DNA from: Lantana camara
Lineage: Eukaryota > Streptophyta > Magnoliopsida > Lamiales > Verbenaceae
DNA: 64,000 bases
Assembly (NCBI GenBank): GCA_037501455.1
Contig: CM074863.1
Location: 6,754,001-6,818,000 of the forward strand
Direction of reading: 5' to 3'
In this document: in pieces, positions 22,080 to 33,113 of the stretch
Numbering within the stretch: position 1 is the first letter of the stretch
Layout of the letters: each line of letters starts with the position of its first letter
Program-made: the position numbers and the translations under genes
Notes under the pieces: generated by a model
What the model was told of the DNA's origin: nothing
Seen by the model: only the letters and a program-made list of their open reading frames with translations
The model's database searches: none

Positions 22080-24905
22080 ATGGCGGCTGGAGCATCCCGG
22101 AAGATATCTGCAGCCTCCGCTAGGGCTCATACGCGGAAACCAAAGGCCAACACTTCTTCAGTGTTTTCAGGTGGGCTTTACTTGATGTTTATGATTTTCT
22201 TCTCTTATGGTGTAACTTGTACGCATAGATTTTATTTGAATTGAAGATTCTTGGTTTTTTTTGTCTGAATGAACCTGTGGTTTGATGATTACTGATGATT
22301 AGAAGTGTCTTTGTTTGGAGATGTTGGATGTTTGTGTGTAGGGCTATAGGATTGCAAAGGAATCATTGAATTATGTTTTGATTAAAGCTTGTTGGCAGAT
22401 AGTGTCTTGTATGCCTGCAATGCTGGTTTTTTGTGGTTTGTATGTGGTCTAGTGAACTTCAGTTTCTATTGGGCAATTTTAGTATGATTTGCTACAGTGG
22501 AAAGGCTGGATCTTGATATTTGGGTGCTGATAAAAACCCTTTTTTTGCATATGCAATATGGCCAGTCTGACATTAATTGCAGCAAGAATAATGTGAAATG
22601 ACATGTAGGCTGTGGCTAATTATGTGGGCTTAATGTTCTCTTATTCAAGAGTTCCCCATACAACTAATTCCGCCTAATTTTGTTATTGTTGGTCAAACTT
22701 CACACACTAAAAACTTAAAATGTTTCAGGGATATTCAAGAAAATTGTATTGGTTGGATTAGTGGGGCTTTTGGCTTTTGCCTCTCAGGCAACTAGGCCTC
22801 CTCCTCCGAAGACATGTGGCTCCACTGATGGGCCTCCGGTTACTGCATCAAGAATACAGCTTAAAGATGGCAGATACCTGGCTTACGAACAATTTGGTGT
22901 TTCAAAAGATATTGCAAAGCATAAAATAATTTATGTTCATCCCTTTGATGGTTGCAGGCATGATGTTGGGGCAATTACCTCCAACCTCTCTCCGGTAACT
23001 TGCTTTTCCCTTATATGCAGCTTAATACCTTCTAAAGATCAACTGCTAACTTCTTTTGTTTTTCGGGATAATTACACCAACATACCCTGAGGTTTGGCAT
23101 AATTGCACAAACTTCATTTTAGGTTTGAGAAATTATAGAACCTTCCCTGTCCAAGAATTTTTATTATATTTGGGTTGATCAATTTTGTTGACAGAATCTC
23201 TAACTTTTTTTAAGTATCCTACTATGGTAATCAAACTTACTGATCAAGATTTGATTTTAAGCTCATTACTGTAATAGCATTCATTATGCCAAACCTTCGG
23301 GTATATCAGGGAAGATTTTGTAATACCTCATATCTCGGGGAAGTTTGTGTCGTTAGGCTCCAAACAACAGGGTTTTCTGGTGTAACTATTCCTGTATTTT
23401 TTCACAATTTTCCATTCATTTACAGGATATGGTTGAAAGTAGAGGAATCCACATTGTTTCGTTTGACAGACCTGGCTATGGAGAGAGTGATCCTCACCCT
23501 AACCGCACTGTTAAGAGCTTGGCGCTTGACATCGAGGATCTTGCTGATCAATTAGGCTTGGGGCCCAAATTTTATGTTATTGGATTTTCCATGGGAGGAC
23601 AGGTTATCTGGAGCTGCCTCAAGTATATTCCTCACAGGTATATTTCCACTAAAATTAGGGATAATTACATCTAAATCCCTTGATATTTGGCTAAATGCAA
23701 CCCAGACCCGTTCAGGTATGGGAAATTACATCTAACACACCTTTGTAGAGATTGAGGAATGCTATTTATTTTACAATGACATAACCTAAGGTTTGACTTA
23801 ATTACACAAACTTCCCCAGACGTTTTAGAAATTATAAAACTTCCCCTAGCTTATCCTGAGGTTTGGCGTAATGCATGTTATTATAGCCATCAATTTAAAT
23901 TCAAATATTAACTAGTAAGTATCACGCGCAAAATAAGGTATTAACAAAAATAATAGTAAAAAAAAAATAGAGATATCATAAAAATTCATAGATGCAGATG
24001 TAATGTAAAATTTTTGATTGGGAAAGTGTTTGTAATTTCTCAAGCCTCAGGGAAGTTTGTGTAATAAGAACCTCAGGGTATGTCTGTGTAATTTTCCCTA
24101 TATTTTATTCTTAATATCTTTCCATTTCCTTTCCAAAATAATTTTAGACTAAAATGATGAACAGATTGGCGGGAGCGGCTCTGGTAGCACCAGTGGTGAA
24201 TTATTGGTGGCCTTCTCTTCCTTCAAACATCTCTAAAGAAGCATACAAGCTACAGCCTGCACAAGACCAATGGGCTGTTCGCGTTGCTCACTATTTGCCA
24301 TGGCTTACTTATTGGTGGAACTCCCAGAAATTGTTCCCTGCTTCAAGTGTTATCTCTCAGAACCCTGTTATTTTTTCCAAACAGGACTTAGAAATAATTT
24401 CCAAGATTGGTCCTTTGAGGAAGGAATTTGCGGTAAGGGCTTCCGCATCCCGTTGATATGAGTTACTAGTTATTACTCCCCGAGTTAACCTTCCTTATTT
24501 TTTTGACATCCTTGAAAACCAATCTATCTTACTTATAATCTTAATTTGTCACTTTAGTTTGCACACACTACCTAAGCAATGTTTTCACTGAAAAATGTTT
24601 GCTCTTCTGATTGGCAGGGTATTTCAAGGCAACAAGGGGTGCACGAGTCTCTTGACCGTGATATGAATATTGGGTTTGGGAGCTGGGAATTTGATCCCAC
24701 AGAGATCAAGAATCCATTTTCAGAAAGTAAAGGTTCGGTTCATTTATGGCAGGGAGACGAAGACCGTCTTTCCCCTGTTACCCTGCAACGGTACATTGTC
24801 AGTCAGCTGCCATGGATTAACTATCACGAGTTACCAGGTGCGGGCCATCTGTTTCTAATTGCTGAAGGAAAGGCAGTCATAGAAGCACTAATAGCAAGCG
24901 ATTGA
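22080..24905 (+). CDS. Alpha/beta hydrolase with N-terminal membrane anchor
   Basis: Five exons (22080-22170, 22729-22994, 23426-23637, 24165-24432, 24618-24905) give 374 residues; all junctions are GT..AG and keep frame. The N-terminus is short and basic, followed by one hydrophobic segment (about residues 36-48), so it is probably membrane-anchored. The hydrolase fold is clear: HPFDG where the oxyanion HG motif sits, FDRPGYGES strand/loop, nucleophile Ser174 in GFSMGG, acid Asp326 in WQGDEDRL, and His356 in PGAGHLF. The substrate is unknown. It resembles the Arabidopsis At2g36290-type group; from memory that gene lies close to ABI5 (At2g36270), and here too it is on the same side within 10 kb of the ABI5-like gene. 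Introns 2 and 3 hold MITE-like insertions. Confidence 0.93.
23064..23394. mobile_element. MITE-like insertion in hydrolase intron 2
   Basis: The left end GGGATAATTACACCAACATA and the right end, whose complement reads CAGGAATAGTTACACCAG, form imperfect terminal inverted repeats. The sequence inside also folds back (ccctgaggtttgg against ccaaaccttcggg, caaacttc against gaagtttg). It lies wholly within the intron. A relative is in intron 3. Confidence 0.55.
23658..24098. mobile_element. MITE-like insertion in hydrolase intron 3
   Basis: Begins GGGATAATTACATC and ends GTGTAATTTTCCC, with inner inverted segments such as cttatcctgaggtttggcg against cctcagggtatgtc. It is the same family as the intron 2 insertion but more diverged. 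No clear target duplication was seen. Confidence 0.5.
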
Positions 24906-25666
24906 AACTTCGGCCTTTAATATGTTGTTTATATGTGGTTTCTACATATGCACTTATTGTGGCTCATTAATTGTTGGTGCTAATTGTTATTGACAGTTTC
25001 TTTTATGGAAGTTGTACTAATATTTATGAGTTTGAGGTGTAGGTGTAACATCTTTGGGCTTGAAAATAATTTTCTACTATATTTGCTTTTTTTTTTCCCT
25101 TCTGGATTATGTTTTGTGTTCTTGTTTTTTTTCTTCTTTTTTTTTTTTTTTTTTTTGTCTATAGTCAATTTTCATAGGTCAACCCGATTTAAACTGTGTA
25201 AAGCTCTTCCAATTAATGGTAGTTGCGTTTTCAGGGACTCAAATTCGAAACGTTTACTTAAACTAACATAGCTATTAAATTTCACCACTTGGTGGTATAT
25301 TCTTGATTTTGTTTCGATCCGAGTAAATTGACATTTTCTCAAACTTGGGGGCACACTGTATTATTTGGCTTTTTCAGATTCCAAAGATTGCAAAGTTTGT
25401 AATTTCATGTTTTAGATCACAGGGTTCCCCTGGATAATACATTTTTTAAAATTTCATTATATGCACTTGAAAGAGACTGGAAAAATAAAAAACTCTGCCC
25501 CTAAATGAACAACCATCAATAATCACATGGAAATTAATAAATCTCTAAGTCCTAAATTTTGAAAGATTTGAATAATGTAGCATACATCCATGAATTAAAA
25601 TGATTTCTGATAACCAAAAAAGAAACAAGAGAACACATTCCATTCTAAAAAGTGAACCTTTTCACC
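24906..25666. other. 3' flank of the hydrolase and germin-like genes
   Basis: Two genes converge here, so this holds both 3' UTRs. A long T run is at about 25137-25156. No additional gene was seen. Confidence 0.6.
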
Positions 25667-26341
25667 TTAATTTTTCCTTCTGGGAAGGAATCTTCTTCTC
25701 ATTTTAGAAATCTGCTCAATACTCATCCCGAAAGCCTTCTCCAGAAGCTCATCATTAATCCCAGAACCAAACAGAACATTCGGGATTTTCTGCATTCCTG
25801 GATTCTGACTGTTAAAACACCCAAAAACCGTAGCAGGAGATTTCCCAACATTCATCTGGAAATGCACCAAACCCCTCGGGAAAACCATCACATCTCCCTG
25901 CTCAATAACCTTAGCGAAAACCCTGTTTGTTGAATCCACAAAACCTGAGTACACCTTTCCTTGCAGAACGTACACCATTTCGGTGGCCCTGGGATGGAAA
26001 TGTGGAGGATTAATCCCGCCAGGCTTGAGGTCGGCGCGTACAAACGACATTCCCTGAGTGTTGAGCCCTGGAAATGTGGTTGGATTCACAGGGACTGATG
26101 ACAGCCCTGTTTCCGAGAAATTTCCAGGTGATCTTATGCCCTGGAACACGAAATCATCTGGGGTCACCAGTTTCGGGTTCTTACACAACGACGAGACTGA
26201 ATTTGATGTTCTCGTCGAAGAGGAGTGAGAATCTGTGTGTGGGATGCAGAAATCCTGGACAGGATCAGGGTCCGAAGCCAATGTATGTAGAGTGTAGATG
26301 CAGAAAGAAAGAAACATAAAAAAAAATCTTGTACTATTCAT
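25667..26341 (-). CDS. Germin-like protein (secreted cupin)
   Basis: A single-exon gene of 224 residues. A hydrophobic signal peptide (about 1-22, ending near LAS) is followed by DPDPVQDFC, typical of mature germin-like proteins. Cys32 and Cys53 form the expected N-terminal disulphide. Germin box 1 (PPHFHPRATEMVYVLQG) gives metal ligands His114, His116 and Glu121; box 2 (PRGLVHFQMNVG) gives His160. Such proteins are apoplastic Mn-binding cupin hexamers, some with superoxide dismutase or oxalate oxidase activity; which one applies here cannot be told. The ATG at 26341 is chosen because the signal peptide starts there and a TATA box lies at 26398-26404; a further upstream start would precede that box. 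The C-terminus is basic (RRRFLPRRKN). Confidence 0.95.
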   Translation of the reverse strand: MNSTRFFFMFLSFCIYTLHTLASDPDPVQDFCIPHTDSHSSSTRTSNSVSSLCKNPKLVTPDDFVFQGIRSPGNFSETGLSSVPVNPTTFPGLNTQGMSFVRADLKPGGINPPHFHPRATEMVYVLQGKVYSGFVDSTNRVFAKVIEQGDVMVFPRGLVHFQMNVGKSPATVFGCFNSQNPGMQKIPNVLFGSGINDELLEKAFGMSIEQISKMRRRFLPRRKN

Positions 26342-26397
26342 CTTTTCTAGGAAAGAAATGAATTTATTCTGCATTTGGAGCAATCCTGGTTGAAGGG

Positions 26398-26404
26398 CTT
26401 TATA
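26398..26404 (-). promoter_or_regulatory. TATA box of the germin-like gene
   Basis: TATAAAG on the minus strand, about 60 bp upstream of the ATG at 26341. It decides between possible starts. Confidence 0.6.
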
Positions 26405-26429
26405 GAGGAGCAGTGACTGAAAAAGCAAA

Positions 26430-27372
26430 GGGGGGACAAATCATGATAGTTTTTCACTTTTTCCACAACTCCACTCGTAAAATTCTTGGTTGAGTTACAT
26501 TTAATTCAAATTGTATCCATATAAGTAAAAATGGGATAAAAACTTATACTTTATAACAGTTTTAAGTTTTAACTTTTATATAGTTGTGAGCATGCACGAA
26601 GTATTAATTGGTTGCTCTTGTTGGTTGTGGTTGAGATTGGGACATTAGTTGAGTGGATGAGACAAACTTTATGGATATGGAGGATTGTGATTGCGACAAA
26701 ACAATGTAGGAGAGGAGGATTAATCCTATCATGGCTAATTATTGTTTTATTGACTTTATTTGGTGCGCCAGGCGCTTATGGGGCTCCAAATTATGATTTC
26801 GAGCTTGTTTTTTTCTCCAGCCTAAGGTAAATAATTGCAAGGGTAACAATTTGACGTGATTGCTAATGCAAGATATTTGGCCTATAATAATTCAATCTTT
26901 TTGAGACATTCAAAAGGTAAAATAACTTTTTTTTTCTTTTTGTTTTTATCTACATTCTTTAGAAAAATCTTGAATTTCTTTCCCGCCAAAGCTGCCAGGA
27001 AGACATCCGACTTGAATTTGAAGGGGAAAAAATGTTAAGCCATCATGTGATGATAAATAATGTATTTGGTTTTACACACTCTTAATTGTTAGTTGTTGAG
27101 AGAAAAATTATCAAGTTATTATATATTGAAATCCACATTAAATGAACTCTAGAGGGTATCAAACATATCGACTTAGGAAAATATTATTGTGTCATTTTTT
27201 TTTACAAAAAATTATTAGAAATGAAATTCTTATTCTAAAACTTAAAATTTTTTGTTAATGTAAATTTGCCAAACATTTATTAAAAACTTCTGTATAAACA
27301 CTAAAACATCTTAAAGGGGACCCCTCCTATTAAAAAATCATACTACTGATTTCTTATTTCTTATTTCTGAAT
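26430..27372. other. Intergenic DNA, no gene seen
   Basis: Upstream of the minus-strand germin-like gene, so its promoter lies here. Open frames at 26612-26830 and 26856-27038 look accidental. Confidence 0.5.
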
Positions 27373-28102
27373 GCCAGTAATAGGGCTGTCAACGGGTCGG
27401 ACTCGGATCGGATTCAAAGATTTCGAATCCGAATCCGATTACAAAACTGAACAACCGAATCCGAATCCAAACCCTATAGGGTTCGGATTCGCCCTCACCA
27501 AATTCGAAAGCAATCGGATCGGATAATCCGACTAAAAACTTCGACCCGATAGTGAAAGAAGAAGGGAAGAAGAAGGATATTAAGGGATCTGTGACGGTGG
27601 AGCAGATGGGGGAATACTCCAAAAAAATCTGATCAGAAAGTGGAAGAAAAACGAAAGGAGAGATAATTGAGATCTGGCGGTGGAAATGGCAAAAGATTGA
27701 AAAATCTTCGGTTGAGAATCTATCTGAGAATAGAGAAGCGGACACGATGTGATGGAAAAATCAAAAGAAAGCCAACCCTCAAAAAAATTTAAAATTTAAT
27801 GATAGATCTACCTCTTCAGAACATCAACACAAAGCAGCGGTCTCGGTGGCAGCGGCGGAGATACGAAAACTGGGAAGACCACGGAGTTGTGGTTGTCTTT
27901 TTTTTTTTTGGTGTAAAATGTAGTGTTTGTAAATTTTGGTCCACGCGTTTGAAGTCTTTAATTTAGAATTTATCTAGTTTTTTTTTTTCTTTTTTCTATT
28001 TGGAAGCTTTAGAAATTAGTTTCTTGTGTATTTATTCCCTACTGTTTATATAATAATTCATTATATGTATATATATATATACTAGTAATTGTATATATAT
28101 TA

Positions 28103-28756
28103 GGGGAAAAATTCAAATTCATCCCTGGCCCCTGGGTTTTCATTATAAAATCAAAACAGTCCTTATGTTTCTAATTTTATTCAAATTCATCCTTTTAGTC
28201 ATTTTTTATTAATAATTTCCAACAAAAATATATAAAAAGACTAAATTACCCTTTATCTATCTAAATATAAAGATAAATCAAAATATCTCTAATCTTTTCA
28301 AATAAATAAAGTTGTTCCCTCAATTTCTTCAAATATTTTTTTAAACTATAAACAGAATTAAAAATTATATTTTTAGGTTAGTTAAATTGAGTTCAATCAA
28401 ATTCCAAATTTATAAAAATATTAATTTTCAAATTAAAGTTATTTATAATTATCAAGACATATAAATTGAAAAATTTTTACATATTTAAATTATGCAGGTT
28501 AAATAATATTTGCGAAGATATTTAAAATTAACAATAAAAAATAAATTAATATCTTAAAATCATATCAAGTGAATAACCTGAAAAGAGGGAAAAAGAATGG
28601 AAAAAATAAATAAATAAAAAGAGAGAAAGAATAAAAAAATGGGAAAAAGATTTTTTGCCATCTGAACTTTGTCTCTTTTTGTAATTTACTATCCCAACAA
28701 ACTTTCATTACAAGCCACCATCCAATCTTTGCATTTGTAACATACGTCCATCTAAA

Positions 28757-28793
<37 letters not shown>

Positions 28794-29558
28794 GGTAAAA
28801 ATAGAACTGACGTGTATGTTTTATAAGCATGCCACGTGTCATGTTTTTTAGTCAAAATCACTAAAAAAAAATAGTATAGATAGTGGTATGTTATAAAATG
28901 TAAAGGTTGGATGACGGTTTGCAACGAAAATTTGTTTGAATGATAAATTGCAAAAATGCACGAAGTTCGAATGACAAAAAAAAAAATTCCCTAAAAAAAT
29001 TATAGGACTCCAATTTTCAAATTTTATTTATATGACTTAAAAGACATCAGAGTTTGAGAGTTAATATTCTATAAATTCAAATTAATTAAAGAATCAAAAT
29101 AAAATGAAGCAAAATAAATGATAAGTTAGAAATTAATATCAATTGTTGTTAGCTAAACACAATTCATAAATCCTTATGTTGCATGTCCTGTTTTTGATAA
29201 ATTTCTTAACATATTTTTCAACTTTTATAAATTGGTTGCTAGTCCCGTTCAAGGTTCATATATTGGTATTTTTATAAATTTGAAACTTACCTGAACTCAA
29301 TTTCAATTTAACTTAAAAGGATGATTTTTAATTTTTTTCTATAATTTGAGAAATATATGAAGATGGTATTGTAGATATTAGGGTGATTTTATTTATCTTT
29401 ATACTTAAATAGATAAAGGGTATTTTTGTCTGTTTATATATTTTTGTTGGAAATAATAAATAAAAAATGACTTAAAGGATGAATTTGAGTAAAATTAAAA
29501 ACATAAGGACTATTTTGATTTTATAATGAAAACACAGGGATGAATATGAATTTTTCCC
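28103..29558. mobile_element. Mutator-like foldback element inside the hAT element
   Basis: GGGGAAAAATTCAAATTCAT at the left is the inverted complement of ATGAATATGAATTTTTCCC at the right. Inversion continues inward (attaccctttatctat against agataaagggtatttttg). It is flanked by the perfect 9-bp duplication TATATATTA (28094-28102 and 29559-29567). It carries no ORF of its own and contains the 351 bp MITE. Confidence 0.88.
28641..28991. mobile_element. 351 bp foldback MITE, third nesting level
   Basis: The ends GGGAAAAAG and TTCCC, with long imperfect inverted arms (gaactttgtct.. against the complement of ..cacgaagttc; caagccaccatccaa against ttggatgacggtttg), are flanked by the perfect 9-bp duplication TAAAAAAAT (28632-28640 and 28992-29000). 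It contains an AT dinucleotide run and the string gccacgtgtca. It is Mutator-like by duplication length. Confidence 0.85.
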
Positions 29559-30369
29559 TATATATTAGTAATTGTGACACACTCGTTGCGTATGCAAATA
29601 AAAAATATATAATTTAAATATATTAAAAATAATTTTTATATTAGTATATATTTTATAATTACTTTTGATACATAACCAATTTTTTTTTTTTTGATATATT
29701 TATTAAATTATAAGAAATAAATAACATAAAATAATAATATACCAACTTTATTTAAAAAATAAATAAAATTGAAGTGATATAATAAAGAGGATAAGTTAGA
29801 AACATATTAGTAAAGTGATAAAACAAATAAAGAAAGAATAGAAAAGAATGGAAGAGAAAAAGAAAGACAAAAAAAAAGAAAGACAAAAACATTACTACTT
29901 GAATTTATCGCTTAATATATACTATATAGTATAGATATATATTATGTTGTCAAACAACATACATCAGTAAAACATATATCTTAAGGTAATTACTAATTAC
30001 TATACATATGCATAGGTATGGTATATCTAACTTAACAATATATTATTCATAGTTACAATATTATATAATTAACCCTTCCTAATACTATCAACTATATACA
30101 TATTATTAATATTAAATCTTGGATTAGAACATAAAAAACATTCTATCCAACTTGAAACTATGTTATATTTTTATACATTAATACACACATATATAGGAAC
30201 ATAAATGAACAAAATTATTAATAATTGAGAATAATATTATAGAAATGTAACATTTTTCACATAATATAGTTTTAAATTTAGTAAAATGCTATTCATTATA
30301 TTCATATTATATTGCTTAATTATATATGCATATTTGAGATTGCTAATTGATATTACATATAATTATCTA

Positions 30370-30406
<37 letters not shown>

Positions 30407-30780
30407 CGGATTCGGATCCTTAACAGATCGGACTGTATGATTCCATACCCGATCCATTTAATTCGGACTTCGAATATTTATAATCGGATATGATCCATCA
30501 AATCTTTTTATCGAACGGATGTGTCAAAAATCGGATCGGATTCGGATTAAAATCCAACCCATTGACAGCCCTAGCCAGTAATAATCTCCCTAAAAATAAA
30601 ATAAAATCATATCTGATAAAGATCCAAAGACATAAATAGTTTCCACCAAATAATTCAGCCCAAAGTCGAAACAACATAAATTCTGTAAGCTGAATTTAAC
30701 CCATTAACCAGGGGCGGCCCATACCATCGAGTTCGGCCCATTGGAATCTCATACTACATCAACGGGGAGAAGAAAGAGGA

Positions 30781-30786
30781 CACGTG
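30781..30786 (+). promoter_or_regulatory. G-box/ABRE, CACGTG(T)
   Basis: CACGTGT fits the ABRE bound by group A bZIPs including ABI5 itself. A second ACGTGTC lies 65 bp downstream; paired ABREs are typical of ABA-responsive promoters. Feedback control is inference. Confidence 0.5.
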
Positions 30787-30845
30787 TAAGCCTCTGGGGG
30801 ATTCATGCGGTGGTTGAAGTATTACTGAGGCGACACATGTCCCAG

Positions 30846-30852
30846 ACGTGTC
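30846..30852 (+). promoter_or_regulatory. ABRE, ACGTGTC
   Basis: The second ACGT-core element upstream of the ABI5-like gene, next to the near-palindrome gacacatgtc. With the site at 30781 it forms a pair. Confidence 0.45.
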
Positions 30853-31731
30853 CAGAAGCTGAGTGTATGGGCCGCCATTCATTTTTGGGCCGATTTCCAC
30901 TTTGTTCACGTCTTCTGGGCCCCAACTTTTCACCGCTTCCATCATCAACATTCAGCAGTTTACTGTTGATCAAACTGCAGGTAGGAGCAGGACGAGCTGT
31001 TCATTTCGACTCTCTGCATAGTGCATATACAGTATACACACCCATATGAATCATGAATCTCTCCTCTGCATATATTTGCATGCACTGATGAAGCTGCTTC
31101 TATTTTCTCTGGAAGAGGCCTGTTACTTTTGATGAGGGTTCCTGGAGCTTGCGCTGGGGATTTTGGTGAATTGTTCCAGTTTTGTTGAAGGAAGAGGTAA
31201 TCTTGAGTTCAATTGCGTGATTCTTGTATGAGCGTGTTTTATCCGTGTAACGCTAAGTTGTTTGCTTGATTTTGTTATTTATAGCTCTTTTTTTTTCAAA
31301 AAAAGTTGATGCAATCCTTTTTTTTTTGGGTGCTGTATATGTAAGATAATTGATTTGGTGATCAATATGCCCCAACTTCGGCCTTTTATTTGAATATTTC
31401 TCGGTTTCTTACAGTGCTCTGTAATAAATTGCACGAGTATGAACTGTTTAATTTGGTTCTTGGCATAATCTAATGATCTTGCATAATTAAACAGAGACCA
31501 TTGGACATTTGAATCTACTGCATATATCCGGCAATCGGACTAAATTAACCTGTAAAGAATCTTGAACAAACTGGAGTGGGTAGAAGTTTCCTAAATTAGT
31601 ATAACTGTTGGATGAACCAAAATGGGGCTATGTGCTATGTGGTTTTTCTTAGTAGGGTGCGTCACTCCATCAAAATAGTAACATTTTTACCATCTACAAC
31701 AGTTGTGACTATTTTCGCCCGAAACTGAAGA

Positions 31732-33113
31732 ATGGTCACCCCAGAGTCAGAAATGACATCCCAAGGAGAGCCTAAATCACCGTTACAATCAATCCAGCAA
31801 CAGCCCAAGAGCCAAACAATCCAATCACTAGGGAGACAGTCCTCCGTATATTCCCTCACTCTTGACGAATTCCAACACGCTCTGTGCGAAAGTGGCAAGA
31901 ATTTCGGGTCCATGAACATGGACGAATTCCTCAACAGCATATGGACTGCTGAAGAGAATCAAGCCCAAGACACTGCCAACAGCGGCCAAGCAATTCAGCT
32001 TCAGGCCAACACAACAGGCAAGGGAATATCAAAGCAGGGGAGCTTATCCCGACAAGGCTCCCTTACATTACCTGATCCATTATGTAAAAAAACAGTTGAA
32101 GAAGTATGGTCCGAAATCCGCAAAGGCGACGATACTCAGACCCACCTCCAGAATCCCAACACTGCTGAGAGGCAGTCCACCTTTGGAGAAATGACTTTGG
32201 AAGATTTCTTGGTGCGTGCGGGTGTCGTGAGGGCGCAGAACGAGGCAGGCCCTGTGCCACCTCAGCAGAACAGCAGTTATCCCGGGGTGGGCCCAAATTT
32301 TGTTGCTGGACCCATGATGACGGTAGCTCCCACTGCTTATCCCACGGTTCCGGGACGAATGAAAACGGGTGGGTCATATGCGCCAGGTGTCGGTTATGGT
32401 GCAAGAATGGGGAATGGAAGTGGAGGATTTGGACAGGTCCAGGGTTTGGGAATCAGGTCACCCATAAGTCCAACGGGTGCGGAGGGGGCGAATCAAGTAG
32501 ACATGGTGGGGTCAAGGGGAGCTCGGAGACGAGTAATGGATGCTCCGGTTGAGAAAGTGGTGGAGAGGAGACAAAGAAGGATGATCAAGAACAGAGAGTC
32601 TGCTGCTCGGTCCAGGGCGAGGAAGCAGGTGATTGGTGTTCTCTTATGTTTTCTTTTCAAACTAGGATTAATTAGTGCTAACTGCTACGTGCTTGGTTTG
32701 ATTTATTTTGATGATGGTGGTATTGGCAGGCTTATACGGTAGAACTTGAAGCTGAACTGAACCAATTGAAAGAAGAGAACATACACCTAAAACAAGCTCT
32801 GGTGATGACACAGATACTTTGATCTGACCTGATACATAAATTCTGCTTGGTATTTAGTTGGCAGTGAATGTTAATTAAGCTGTTTATCTTGACTGTAACA
32901 GGCCGAGCTCGAGAGGAAACGGAAAAAGCAGGTACTCTCATTTGTGATCATACATGATAGCATATAAATGCAATTTTGAGAATAATAATCGATTTTGAAC
33001 TGATAATTTTGTGACAGTACCACGAGGAGAAGAAAGCGAAAGCACACGTACAATCCAAGGCTGAGAAAGCCATGGAGAAGCTACAATCGATGAGGAGAAG
33101 TTCAAGCTGTTAG
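31732..33113 (+). CDS. ABI5: ABI5-type group A bZIP transcription factor
   Basis: Four exons (31732-32628, 32730-32801, 32902-32931, 33018-33113) encode 364 residues. Conserved group A regions appear in order: C1 GRQSSVYSLTLDEFQHALCE (residues 34-53), C2 MNMDEFLNSIW (61-71), C3 SRQGSLTLPDPLCKKTVEEVW (106-126) and STFGEMTLEDFL (149-160). These hold the RQSS and RQGS sites phosphorylated by SnRK2-type kinases in ABI5. The bZIP basic region ERRQRRMIKNRESAARSR ends exon 1, and the leucine zipper spans exons 2-4. The C-terminal RRSSSC keeps the R..S pattern of the terminal 14-3-3/kinase site. ABI5 activates ABA-responsive genes in seeds through ABREs. The protein is shorter than Arabidopsis ABI5 (442 residues), mainly in the linker before the bZIP. 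The best match is ABI5 rather than AREB3 or FD. Confidence 0.95.

Larger units (their letters stand above)
27381..30573. mobile_element. Non-autonomous hAT-type element with nested insertions
   Basis: The ends TAGGGCTGTCAACGGGT and ACCCATTGACAGCCCTA are inverted repeats, flanked by the perfect 8-bp duplication GCCAGTAA (27373-27380 and 30574-30581). Inner arms are rich in inverted CGGATTCGGAT/ATCCGAATCCG motifs. The 8-bp duplication and TAGGG ends point to the hAT superfamily. No transposase is encoded. About 1.46 kb of its length is a nested element (28103-29558). It lies between the germin-like and ABI5-like genes. Confidence 0.9.
30582..31731 (+). promoter_or_regulatory. Promoter and 5' leader region of the ABI5-like gene
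   Basis: Contains two ACGT elements (30781-30786 and 30846-30852) of the ABRE type. A possible 5' UTR intron donor (gaagag|gtaatc) lies at about 31197, and acceptor-like cttag/aacag sites lie between 31640 and 31705. The transcription start was not located. Confidence 0.4.

Noticed and set aside
27389..27745. 118-codon minus-strand ORF
   Set aside because: It starts inside the terminal inverted repeat of the hAT element and consists of low-complexity sequence.
32063..32404. 113-codon minus-strand ORF
   Set aside because: It is antisense to ABI5 exon 1.
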